Positions 29,643 to 37,130 of a stretch of DNA of 64,000 nt are shown in pieces. A program made the translations under genes and the position numbers. The notes under the pieces are model-generated. The model was not told the origin of the DNA and made no database searches. It saw nothing but the letters and a program-made list of their open reading frames with translations. The number at the start of each line of letters is the position of its first letter. The stretch's first letter is position 1. Source of the stretch: Halomonas gemina (lineage in GTDB: Bacteria; Pseudomonadota; Gammaproteobacteria; Pseudomonadales; Halomonadaceae); NCBI RefSeq assembly GCF_023554995.1, contig NZ_JAMJPK010000006.1:186001-250000 (forward strand), given 5' to 3'.

Positions 29643-31010
29643 ATGACGCTCGACGTGGTGATACTGGCAGCGGGGCAGGGAACCCGCATGCGCTCGACCC
29701 GGCCCAAGGTGCTGCACCGCCTGGCCGGCAAGCCGATGGTGCGTCACGTGATCGACACCGCTCGCGGGCTCGAGGCCGAGCGCACCCATGTGGTGGTCGG
29801 CCATGGGGCCGAGCTGGTCCGCGAGGCGCTGGCCGACTGCCGGGTGCACTTCGCCCTGCAGGCCGAGCAGAAAGGCACCGGCCATGCCGTGGCTCAGACC
29901 CTGGAGGCACTCGGCGAGGGCCGGGTGCTGGTGCTCTATGGCGACGTGCCGCTGATCCGCCGCGAGACCCTGGTCGAGCTGCTGGCCCATGTCGACGAGC
30001 GGCACCTGGGCCTGCTCACCGTGACCCTGGAGGATCCCGCGGGCTACGGGCGCATCCTGCGCAACGCGGCCGGTGAGGTGGTGGCCATCGTCGAGCACAA
30101 GGATGCCTCCGAGACCGAGCGAGCCGTGCGCGAGTGCAATACCGGCATCATGGCCATGACCGCCGCCCAGCTTCGGCGCTGGCTGCCGCGTCTCTCCGCC
30201 GACAACGCCCAGGGCGAGTACTACCTGACCGACATCATCGCCATGGCCGCCGCCGAGGGCGTGAGGATCGCCACCGCCCAGCCGGCGCGTCCGCTGGAGG
30301 TCGAGGGCGTCAACAACCGTGCCCAGATGGCCCGCCTGGAGCGCGCCCACCAGCACGACATCGCCGAGCGGCTGATGGAGCAGGGGGTGGCGCTGGCCGA
30401 CCCGTCGCGCCTCGACGTGCGCGGCCACCTGACCTGCGGCCATGATGTCGAGATCGACGTGGGCTGTGTCTTCGAGGGCGAGGTGGAACTGGGCGAGGGG
30501 GTGCGCATCGGGCCCCACTGCGTGATCCGCGACAGCCATGTCGGCGCCGAGAGCGTGATCGAACCCCACAGCGTCCTCGACGGCGCGGTGGTGGCCGGCC
30601 GCAATCGCATCGGTCCCTTCGCCCGGCTGCGGCCCGGCTCGCGGCTGGCGGTGGGCGCCCGGGTCGGCAACTTCGTCGAGACCAAGAACGTCGAGGTGGG
30701 CGAGGGCAGTAAGATCAACCACCTGAGCTATGTGGGCGATGCCCGGCTGGGGCATGACGTCAACGTCGGCGCCGGCACCATCACCTGCAACTATGATGGC
30801 GTCAACAAGCACCGTACCGAGATCGGCGACGAGGCCTTCATCGGCTCCAACACCGCCCTGGTGGCGCCGGTCAGCATCGGCCGCGGCGCCACCGTGGGCG
30901 CCGGCTCGACCATCAGCAAGGATGTCGCCGACAACGCCCTGGCCGTCTCCCGGGGCCGCCAGGTCAGCAAGGCCGACTGGCCGCGGCCGACCAAGCGTCA
31001 GGAACCCTGA
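29643..31010 (+). CDS. glmU: Bifunctional UDP-GlcNAc pyrophosphorylase / GlcN-1-P acetyltransferase
   Basis: The 455-residue enzyme makes UDP-N-acetylglucosamine in the last two steps. The N-terminal uridyltransferase shows ILAAGQGTRMRSTRPKVLH, HGAELVREAL and LYGDVPLI. The C-terminal left-handed beta-helix of hexapeptide repeats begins near residue 250 (GVRIGPHCVIRDSHVG) and carries the acetyltransferase residues (NFVETKN, HLSYVGDA, NYDGVNKH). ATG 29643 is preferred over 29640 because AAGGAG at 29632-29637 is then five bases away. It is followed 11 bp later by glmS. Confidence 0.97.
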   Translation: MTLDVVILAAGQGTRMRSTRPKVLHRLAGKPMVRHVIDTARGLEAERTHVVVGHGAELVREALADCRVHFALQAEQKGTGHAVAQTLEALGEGRVLVLYGDVPLIRRETLVELLAHVDERHLGLLTVTLEDPAGYGRILRNAAGEVVAIVEHKDASETERAVRECNTGIMAMTAAQLRRWLPRLSADNAQGEYYLTDIIAMAAAEGVRIATAQPARPLEVEGVNNRAQMARLERAHQHDIAERLMEQGVALADPSRLDVRGHLTCGHDVEIDVGCVFEGEVELGEGVRIGPHCVIRDSHVGAESVIEPHSVLDGAVVAGRNRIGPFARLRPGSRLAVGARVGNFVETKNVEVGEGSKINHLSYVGDARLGHDVNVGAGTITCNYDGVNKHRTEIGDEAFIGSNTALVAPVSIGRGATVGAGSTISKDVADNALAVSRGRQVSKADWPRPTKRQEP

Positions 31011-31021
31011 GGAGAGTTCAT

Positions 31022-32857
31022 ATGTGTGGAATCGTCGGTGCCGTTGCCGAACGCAACGTCCAGGGCATCCTGCTGGAGGGGCTCAAGCGCCTGGAGTACC
31101 GCGGCTACGACTCCGCCGGCATGGCGGTGCTCGACCCGCAGGGTCGCCTGCGGCGGCGGCGTGCCCTGGGCAAGGTGGCGGCCCTGGAGGAGCGCCTGGT
31201 CGCCGAGCCGCTGCCGGGACATAGCGGGATCGCCCATACCCGCTGGGCGACCCACGGCCGCCCCAGCGAGGTGAATGCCCATCCCCACCAGTCCGGCGAG
31301 CGCCTGGCGGTGGTGCACAACGGCATCATCGAGAACCATGAGGCCCTGCGACGCGAGCTAGAGGCCGAGGGCTACGCCTTCACCTCCGAGACAGATACCG
31401 AGGTGATCGCCCACCTGCTGGAGCGGGAGAGCCGCCAGGCCGGCGACCTGCTCACCGCCGTACGGCGGGTGCTGGCCCGGCTCGACGGCGCCTATGCGCT
31501 GGGCGTGATCCATGCCGAGGAACCTGACGTCGTCATCGGCGCCCGCAAGGGCAGCCCGCTGGTGGTGGGGGTGGGCATCGACGAGGCCTTCCTGGCCTCC
31601 GACCCCCTAGCCCTGCTGCAGGTCACCGACCGCTTCATCTACCTTCAGGAGGGTGACGCGGTGCGCCTCTCCGCCGGGGGGCGCATCGAGGTGTTCGACG
31701 CCCGGGGCAGCGCGGTCGAGCGCGAGGTGCAGACCTTCGAGCATGGCGACGGGGCGGCCAGCAAGGGCGACTATCGCCACTTCATGCTCAAGGAGATCCA
31801 TGAGCAGCCGATGGTGATCGCCGCGGCCCTGGAAGGGCGCCTGGGCGAGCGCTCGGTGCTGGTGGAGAGCTTCGGCCCCGAGGCCGAGGCCCTCTTCCGG
31901 CAGGCCAGGCAGATCCATATCGTCGCCTGCGGCACCAGCTACCATGCCGGCATGGTGGCCCGCTATTGGCTCGAGCGCTATGCCGGCGTGCCGGTGCAGG
32001 TGGAGGTTGCCTCGGAGTATCGCTATCGCCAGGTGGTGGTACCCGAGGGGACCCTCTTCGTGACCCTCTCCCAGTCCGGCGAGACCGCCGACACCCTGGC
32101 GGCGCTGCGCTTCGCCCGGGAACGCGGCTATCTGGCCAGCCTGGCGATCTGCAACGTGCCGGGCAGCTCCCTGGTGCGCGAGTCGGACCTGAACCTGATG
32201 ACCCAGGCCGGCCCCGAGATCGGCGTGGCCTCCACCAAGGCCTTCACCACCCAGCTCACCGCCCTGATGCTGCTGACCCTGGCGCTGGGCCGGGTGCGAG
32301 GCCTGGCCGAGGCCGAGCAGGCTAGCCTGGTCCAGGGGCTGCGTGAGCTGCCCGGCCTGGTGGCCCGGGTGCTGGAGCTGGACCCGGCCATCGAGCGGCT
32401 CTCCATGGCCTTCGCCGAGAAGCACCATGCCCTCTTCCTGGGTCGCGGTACCCACTTCCCCATCGCCCTGGAGGGGGCGCTCAAGCTCAAGGAGATCTCC
32501 TACATCCACGCCGAGGCCTACCCGGCGGGCGAGCTCAAGCACGGCCCATTGGCGCTGGTCGATAGCGAGATGCCGGTCATCTCCGTGGCACCCAACGACG
32601 AGCTCCTCGACAAGCTCAAGTCCAACCTCCAGGAGGTGCGGGCCCGCGGCGGCGAGCTCTTCGTCTTCGCCGACGAGCAGGTGGGGCTGGCCGAGGAGGA
32701 GCACGTGCACGTGCTGCGCCTGCCCCATGTGCACGAGGCACTGGCGCCGATCCTCTATACCCTGCCGCTGCAGCTGCTCAGCTACCACGTGGCGGTGCTC
32801 AAGGGCACCGATGTGGACCAGCCACGCAACCTGGCCAAGTCCGTCACCGTGGAGTGA
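31022..32857 (+). CDS. glmS: Glucosamine-6-phosphate synthase (glutamine-hydrolysing)
   Basis: The 611-residue enzyme makes glucosamine-6-phosphate from fructose-6-phosphate and glutamine, feeding GlmU. The N-terminal amidotransferase domain starts with Cys2 ([11 protein letters not shown]) as nucleophile, followed by YRGYDSAG and HTRWATHG. The two SIS sugar-isomerase domains show [33 protein letters not shown] and the C-terminal [31 protein letters not shown]. It is complete and of family length (about 609). The stop overlaps the GTG start of the next gene. Confidence 0.98.
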   Translation: MCGIVGAVAERNVQGILLEGLKRLEYRGYDSAGMAVLDPQGRLRRRRALGKVAALEERLVAEPLPGHSGIAHTRWATHGRPSEVNAHPHQSGERLAVVHNGIIENHEALRRELEAEGYAFTSETDTEVIAHLLERESRQAGDLLTAVRRVLARLDGAYALGVIHAEEPDVVIGARKGSPLVVGVGIDEAFLASDPLALLQVTDRFIYLQEGDAVRLSAGGRIEVFDARGSAVEREVQTFEHGDGAASKGDYRHFMLKEIHEQPMVIAAALEGRLGERSVLVESFGPEAEALFRQARQIHIVACGTSYHAGMVARYWLERYAGVPVQVEVASEYRYRQVVVPEGTLFVTLSQSGETADTLAALRFARERGYLASLAICNVPGSSLVRESDLNLMTQAGPEIGVASTKAFTTQLTALMLLTLALGRVRGLAEAEQASLVQGLRELPGLVARVLELDPAIERLSMAFAEKHHALFLGRGTHFPIALEGALKLKEISYIHAEAYPAGELKHGPLALVDSEMPVISVAPNDELLDKLKSNLQEVRARGGELFVFADEQVGLAEEEHVHVLRLPHVHEALAPILYTLPLQLLSYHVAVLKGTDVDQPRNLAKSVTVE

Positions 32858-33729
32858 GTCCGCGCGACACCTCGCCGCGCCTTCACCTGGGCCTGCCCAT
32901 GTGGGCCAATCCCGACTGGCGCGGCGGCCTCTATCCGCCCCATGGCGGCAGCGACGGCTGGCTCGCCGATTACGCGCGGGTGTTCGCCACCGTGGAGGGC
33001 AACACCACCTTCTACAGCGGCGCTCCGCGGGAGGCGACGGTGGCGGCCTGGGCCCGCCAGGCGCCGCCGGGCTTTCGCTTCTGCTTCAAGCTGCCGGCGA
33101 GCCTGACTCATGAGCGGCGCCTGGTCGGCATCGAGGCGGCGTTCGACGGCTTCCTCGAGGCACTCACTCCGCTGCATGACCGGCTCGGCCCGATGATGGT
33201 CCAGCTGCCCCGGGATTTCGGTCCCGACGAGCTGCCTCGGCTGGACCATCTGCTGGCACGCTGGCCGGCAGGGATTCCCTGTGCCGTGGAAGTGCGTCAT
33301 AGGGAATTTTTCCACAAGGGGAGGGCCGAGCAGGCCCTCAACCGAATGTTGATAACTTATGGCGCTAACCGCGTGATGCTCGACGTGCGCCCGCTCTTCG
33401 CCACCGCTCCCGGCGGCCATCCGGGACTCCAGCACGCCCAGGCCGAGAAGCCGAGAGTCCCATTACACGTGCTTTCCACGGGAGACTGCCCGCTGGTGCG
33501 CTTCATCGGTCACCTGGACGGCGACCTCAACGAGCGCTGTTTCAGGCCCTGGATCGAACGCCTCATCCTGTGGATAGATCAGGGGAAAACCCCTTACCTG
33601 ATGGTGCATACCCCAGACAACCGCGGGGCACCGCAGCTGGCGCGTCGCCTGTATTCGCGGCTTTGTGAACACCGTTCGCTCCCTCCCCTCGAGGCGTTCG
33701 CAGGCGAAGCTCAGGCGTCGCTTTTCTAG
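32854..33729 (+). CDS. DUF72 (YecE-like) family protein
   Basis: The 291-residue protein belongs to the DUF72 TIM-barrel-like family, whose function is not established. Typical segments are LGLPMWANPDWRGGLYPP, YARVFATVEGNTTFY, FCFKLPASLTHERRL and YLMVHTPDNRGAPQLARRLY. The start is GTG at 32854, sharing GTGA with the glmS stop, so it is probably translated with glmS. The codon use matches its neighbours. Two DnaA-box-like words (TTTTCCACA at 33307-33315 and TGTGGATAG within 33568-33578) fall inside it by chance or otherwise. Confidence 0.85.
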   Translation: MSPRDTSPRLHLGLPMWANPDWRGGLYPPHGGSDGWLADYARVFATVEGNTTFYSGAPREATVAAWARQAPPGFRFCFKLPASLTHERRLVGIEAAFDGFLEALTPLHDRLGPMMVQLPRDFGPDELPRLDHLLARWPAGIPCAVEVRHREFFHKGRAEQALNRMLITYGANRVMLDVRPLFATAPGGHPGLQHAQAEKPRVPLHVLSTGDCPLVRFIGHLDGDLNERCFRPWIERLILWIDQGKTPYLMVHTPDNRGAPQLARRLYSRLCEHRSLPPLEAFAGEAQASLF

Positions 33730-34076
33730 CTCGTTGTCTACGCCTAAAGAGGGGTGGGCAATCTCGCCATGGCGTCTAGCCACCAAGCGTTTGATCGGAT
33801 AGTTTTATGGGTCGGAGTGCCAATCCCCATGGATATTGACTGGATCCTGCGTACAACCCGCGTGGATCTTGCGAATATCGGGCACCCGGGCATCTCCCGT
33901 TCCTTGCCGCACCGGCCCGGGACGCGCGAAGTGCGACACGGCAGCGATCCTGCCTGGATCCTGTCATGCTCTGGACGGCGTCGTGTGACCCATGGCGCCC
34001 TGGACGTGGCAATGACAAGCACAAGCCGTCATCGCGCCGGATCGGCCGTTGGCGACACGTACACTCAGGGTGAAAC
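33730..34076. other. Intergenic gap before the NSS transporter, no gene seen
   Basis: This is a 347-bp stretch of moderate GC with several GATC and GGATCC words. I see no supported gene. Open frames here lack ribosome-binding sites and have no recognisable protein. No intrinsic terminator or riboswitch fold was recognised. TACACT at 34060-34065 could be a -10 box for the downstream transporter, although no good -35 box accompanies it. Confidence 0.5.
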
Positions 34077-35417
34077 ATGTCGAAACTCTCCCACGCACAG
34101 TGGTCATCGAAGATGGCCTTCATTCTGGCAGCCACCGGCTCGGCGGTGGGGCTAGGCAATATCTGGCGTTTTTCCTACATGGTGGGTGACAGCGGGGGCG
34201 CGGCCTTCGTGCTCATCTACCTGGCCTGTGTGGCCCTGGTGGGTCTGCCGATCCTGGTGGCGGAATGGCTGATCGGTCGCCGTGGCCAGGAGAACCCGAT
34301 CAATTCCATGGTCGACCTGGCCCGCAAGAACGGCCGACTGCCCGCCTGGGCGCTGGTCGGCGCCAGCGGGGTGCTGGCCGCCTTCCTGATCCTCTCCTTC
34401 TACAGCGTGATCGGTGGCTGGTCGCTCTCCTACACCCTCGGCTCGGTGACCGGGGCCTTCAGCGGCCAGGACGCCGATGGCGTCGGCGAGATCTTCAGCG
34501 GCCTGCTGGGCAACCCCGTGGCCCTGACCCTGTGGCACACCGCCTTCATGGCGCTGGTGATCTGGATCGTGGCGCGTGGCGTCACCAAGGGCCTGGAGGG
34601 CGCCGTGCGCACCCTGATGCCGGCCCTGGTGGTGCTGATGCTGGTGCTGGTGGGTTACGGCATGACCACCGGCCATTTCGGCGAGGCGCTGGCCTTCATG
34701 TTCAGCCCCGACTGGGGCGCGGTCACCGGCGAGGTGGTGCTGGCCGCCATGGGCCAGGCCTTCTTCACCCTGTCGCTGGGCATGGGCATCATGATGGCCT
34801 ACGGCTCCTACCTGGGCGAGGACGTCAACCTGATCGGCACGGCCCGCACGGTGATCATCCTGGATACCACCATTGCCCTGCTGGCGGGCCTGGCCATCTT
34901 CCCCATCGTCTTCGCCAACGGCCTGAGCCCGGGGGAGGGACCCGGCCTGATCTTCGTCACCCTGCCGCTGGCCTTCGGCAACATGACCGGAGGCATGATC
35001 CTCGGCCTGATGTTCTTCCTGCTGCTGACCTTCGCTGCCCTGACCTCGGCGATCTCGCTGCTGGAGCCGGTGGTGGAGCTGATGGAGGAGCGCACCCCGC
35101 TCTCCCGCGTGGCGGCCACCCTGGTGGGCGGCGTGGCAGTCTGGGCGTTGGGTATCGCGGCGCTGATGTCGTTCAACGTCTGGGACAGCTTCCTGATCCT
35201 GGGCCTGAACGTCTTCGACCTGCTGGACACCTTCACCAGCAAGTTCCTGCTGCCGCTGACCGGCCTCGGGGCCATCCTGTTCGTGGCCTGGCGGCTGGAC
35301 CGCGACAGCGTGGTGGCCGAGCTGAACCTGACCGGCGGCCAGGCGACGCTGTGGCATGTTGTGTCCCGCTTCGTGGCGCCGATCGGCGTGATCCTGGTCT
35401 TCGTCTCGAGCCTGTGA
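34077..35417 (+). CDS. Sodium-dependent NSS/SNF-family transporter
   Basis: The 446-residue polytopic membrane protein of the neurotransmitter:sodium symporter family (LeuT fold) has about 11 helices. Helix 1 has the family signature ILAATGSAVGLGNIWRFSYM, with the unwound sodium/substrate site in GSAVGLGN, followed by GGAAFVLIYL. A later helix shows FFTLSLGMGIMMAYGSYL. Bacterial members usually carry amino acids such as Leu, Trp, Tyr or Met with Na+. The substrate here is not predictable. It stands alone and ends at a clear hairpin terminator. Confidence 0.9.
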   Translation: MSKLSHAQWSSKMAFILAATGSAVGLGNIWRFSYMVGDSGGAAFVLIYLACVALVGLPILVAEWLIGRRGQENPINSMVDLARKNGRLPAWALVGASGVLAAFLILSFYSVIGGWSLSYTLGSVTGAFSGQDADGVGEIFSGLLGNPVALTLWHTAFMALVIWIVARGVTKGLEGAVRTLMPALVVLMLVLVGYGMTTGHFGEALAFMFSPDWGAVTGEVVLAAMGQAFFTLSLGMGIMMAYGSYLGEDVNLIGTARTVIILDTTIALLAGLAIFPIVFANGLSPGEGPGLIFVTLPLAFGNMTGGMILGLMFFLLLTFAALTSAISLLEPVVELMEERTPLSRVAATLVGGVAVWALGIAALMSFNVWDSFLILGLNVFDLLDTFTSKFLLPLTGLGAILFVAWRLDRDSVVAELNLTGGQATLWHVVSRFVAPIGVILVFVSSL

Positions 35418-35456
35418 GACGCGAGCGCCGGACGGTTCGGCGCATTGAACCCTCAG

Positions 35457-35482
35457 CGAGCCCCGCCCCGGCGGGGCTCGTT
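35457..35482 (+). terminator. Terminator after the NSS transporter
   Basis: Perfect 10-bp arms CGAGCCCCGC (35457-35466) and GCGGGGCTCG (35471-35480) with loop CCCG are followed by only TT. The hairpin sits between convergent genes and could serve both strands. Confidence 0.7.
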
Positions 35483-35495
35483 GCGTGATGTGGTG

Positions 35496-35711
35496 TCAGT
35501 GCATCTCGTCTTCCGCCAGCTCCTCGTCGGGCAGCGGGGCGATGTCCCGAGTCAGTCGCTTGAATTCGTTGTGCAGTTCGATACCGCGCCGGGCGCGCAG
35601 GTTGCGCTGGGCGGCGGTGCGTGAACGCTGCTCGTGTTCGACGACTTCCATGCTCATGAAGATGTCGAGAAGTTCACTCTTGAGGGAGGATATCCGTTCG
35701 ACATTGCGCAT
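35496..35711 (-). CDS. Small charged protein, possibly PA3496-like
   Basis: The 71-residue product is highly charged and probably helical: MRNVERISSLKSELLDIF, then RTAAQRNLRARRGIELHNEF and an acidic tail LPDEELAEDEM. The ATG at 35711 has a good Shine-Dalgarno (CAGGAGAG) on the minus strand, which supports a real gene. The RRxIE-type basic helix vaguely resembles the short PA3496 family, but I am not certain, and the function is unknown. It is divergent from hexR, with a 248-bp gap between. Confidence 0.55.
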   Translation of the reverse strand: MRNVERISSLKSELLDIFMSMEVVEHEQRSRTAAQRNLRARRGIELHNEFKRLTRDIAPLPDEELAEDEMH

Positions 35712-35959
35712 GTTCGACTCTCCTGAAAGATTCGCGACACTGCATGTCTTACTATATATCACTTGACAGAATGATGACGGCGCATGCTGCGAATGCACAA
35801 CGCTGTGCCAACGCTCGCCGGAGGAGATGGCACTTGGCCGTACGCGGGTGCCGAAGTGCGCATCGGTCGTCGGCTTGGGGCATACTGTGGGCATGAGTCC
35901 GCCAATCGTTCCGCCGTTCCGCCCTCGTCGCGGGACGGCCAGCCCGCAAGGAGTCCCGC

Positions 35960-36823
35960 GTGAGCCGCGCCCTGTTCGATGAGATGAGACGTCGCATGGA
36001 GCACTTCCGCCGCTCCGAGCAGAAGGTGGCGCGCTTCGTGCTGCGCCAACCCGAGGAAGTGATCCACATGCGCATCGTCGACCTGGCCACCGAGGCCAAG
36101 GTCAGCGAGCCCACCGTGGTGCGCTTCTGCCGCGCCCTGGGATGCAACGGCTTCCAGGACTTCAAGCTCCAGCTGGCGCAGATGCTGGCCTCGGGCAGCC
36201 AGTTCGCCCAGTTCTCGATGAACGACAGCGACTCGGTGGCGGAATTCTCCCAGAGCATCTTCGACTCCACCGTGGGCACTCTGCTCTCGGTGCGCGACCG
36301 GCTCGACAACGAGGCCCTGAGCCAGGCGATCAATGCCCTGGCCATGGCCAACCGGGTGGAGTTCTACGGCTTCGGCGCCTCCGGCGCCGTGGCCTTCGAT
36401 GCCCAGCACAAGTTCTTCCGCCTGCAGATCTCCACCGCGGCCTACGCCGACCCGCACATGCAGAACATGTCGGCGGTGACCCTGAATGAGGGCGACGTGG
36501 TGGTGGCGATCTCCCAGACCGGCCGCACCCGGGCGCTGGTGGCCAGCGTGCGCCTCGCCCGGGAGGCCGGCGCCACGGTGATCGGGCTCTGCCCCAGCGG
36601 CTCTCCGCTGGCCGAGGAAGTCACCCTGCCGCTCTACATCGACGTCCACGAGGACACCGAGATCTATACCCCGATGAGCTCGCGCATCGCCCATCTGGTG
36701 CTGGTCGACGTGCTGGCGGTGGGCGTGGCCAAGACCCGCGGCCCGAAGCTCGCCGAGCAGCTCCGCGAAGTGAAGAAGAGCCTCAACCCGCTGCGCTTCC
36801 CGGAGCAGGAGGGCAAGCCCTAG
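35960..36823 (+). CDS. hexR: RpiR-family carbon metabolism regulator HexR
   Basis: The 287-residue regulator has an N-terminal RpiR helix-turn-helix (about 1-77; IVDLATEAKVSEPTVVRFCRALG) and a C-terminal SIS sugar-phosphate sensor (about 120-260; VEFYGFGASGAVAFDAQHKF, AISQTGRTRALVASVRLARE). The overall order of motifs closely matches HexR, which responds to KDPG and controls Entner-Doudoroff and central carbon genes. Other RpiR proteins share the fold, so the name is probable rather than certain. The start is GTG at 35960 with AAGGAG seven bases upstream. No zwf or edd gene is adjacent. Confidence 0.83.
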   Translation: MSRALFDEMRRRMEHFRRSEQKVARFVLRQPEEVIHMRIVDLATEAKVSEPTVVRFCRALGCNGFQDFKLQLAQMLASGSQFAQFSMNDSDSVAEFSQSIFDSTVGTLLSVRDRLDNEALSQAINALAMANRVEFYGFGASGAVAFDAQHKFFRLQISTAAYADPHMQNMSAVTLNEGDVVVAISQTGRTRALVASVRLAREAGATVIGLCPSGSPLAEEVTLPLYIDVHEDTEIYTPMSSRIAHLVLVDVLAVGVAKTRGPKLAEQLREVKKSLNPLRFPEQEGKP

Positions 36824-36973
36824 GCCTTCGGCCAGCTACAAGCGCCCTTCGGGCAGCTACAAGCTACAAGGAGCGAGCTACAAGGAAACTCATGGCCTTC
36901 GGCCAACTAAAGGTTCAAGGGGCAAGCGAAAAGGAAAATCCCTTGTGGCTTGCAGCCAGGGATGGATACTGCC
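36824..36973. repeat. Dispersed repeat module upstream of uvrD
   Basis: The gap between hexR and uvrD begins with repeated words: AGCTACAAG (at least three times), GCCTTCGGCC twice and CAAGGGGCAAGC. It then runs AAATCCCTTGTGGCTTGCAG and GGATACTGCCTTGCC. The same order of words, AGCTACAAG then AAACCCCTTGTAGCTTGCC then CATACACTGCTTGGCC, occurs at 53363-53415 beside recG. The two therefore look like members of one dispersed intergenic repeat family. Confidence 0.55.
36943..36970 (+). promoter_or_regulatory. Possible uvrD promoter inside the repeat module
   Basis: TTGTGG (36943-36948) and GATACT (36965-36970) are spaced by 16 bp and each match four of six consensus bases. If used, transcription would begin near 36977, at the edge of the heptamer array, so the array would lie in the uvrD leader RNA. 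Confidence 0.35.
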
Positions 36974-37085
36974 TTGCCCCTTGCCCCTTGCCCCTTGCCC
37001 CTTGCCCCTTGCCCCTTGCCCCTTGCCCCTTGCCCCTTGCCCCTTGCCCCTTGCCCCTTGCCCCTTGCCCCTTGCCCCTTGCCCC
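36974..37085. repeat. Perfect 16-copy heptanucleotide tandem array (TTGCCCC)
   Basis: Sixteen uninterrupted identical copies of the 7-bp unit TTGCCCC span 112 bp, directly after the repeat module and 45 bp before the uvrD start codon. All three frames through it are open. The perfection of the copies suggests recent expansion by slippage, so copy number probably varies among strains. Confidence 0.95.
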
Positions 37086-37130
37086 TATGCTAAGCTGTCG
37101 GCCCACTTTCCGAGCAGCGATGCCTTCCCC

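Noticed and set aside
33730..34076. Riboswitch (for example glycine) before the NSS transporter
   Set aside because: No tandem aptamer-like conserved boxes or following terminator could be recognised by eye.
33754..34155. Rightward open frame of about 130 codons before the NSS transporter
   Set aside because: It has no ribosome-binding site, has low-complexity composition, and overlaps the true start of the transporter.
36974..37085. Possible CRISPR array
   Set aside because: The units are contiguous 7-mers with no spacers, and no cas genes are nearby.
36945..37130. In-frame extension of UvrD through the heptamer array, giving repeated LAPCPLP units
   Set aside because: The family start fits ATG 37131. 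The extension is only a translation of the tandem repeat, has no suitable ribosome-binding site, and is open in all frames because the unit lacks stops.
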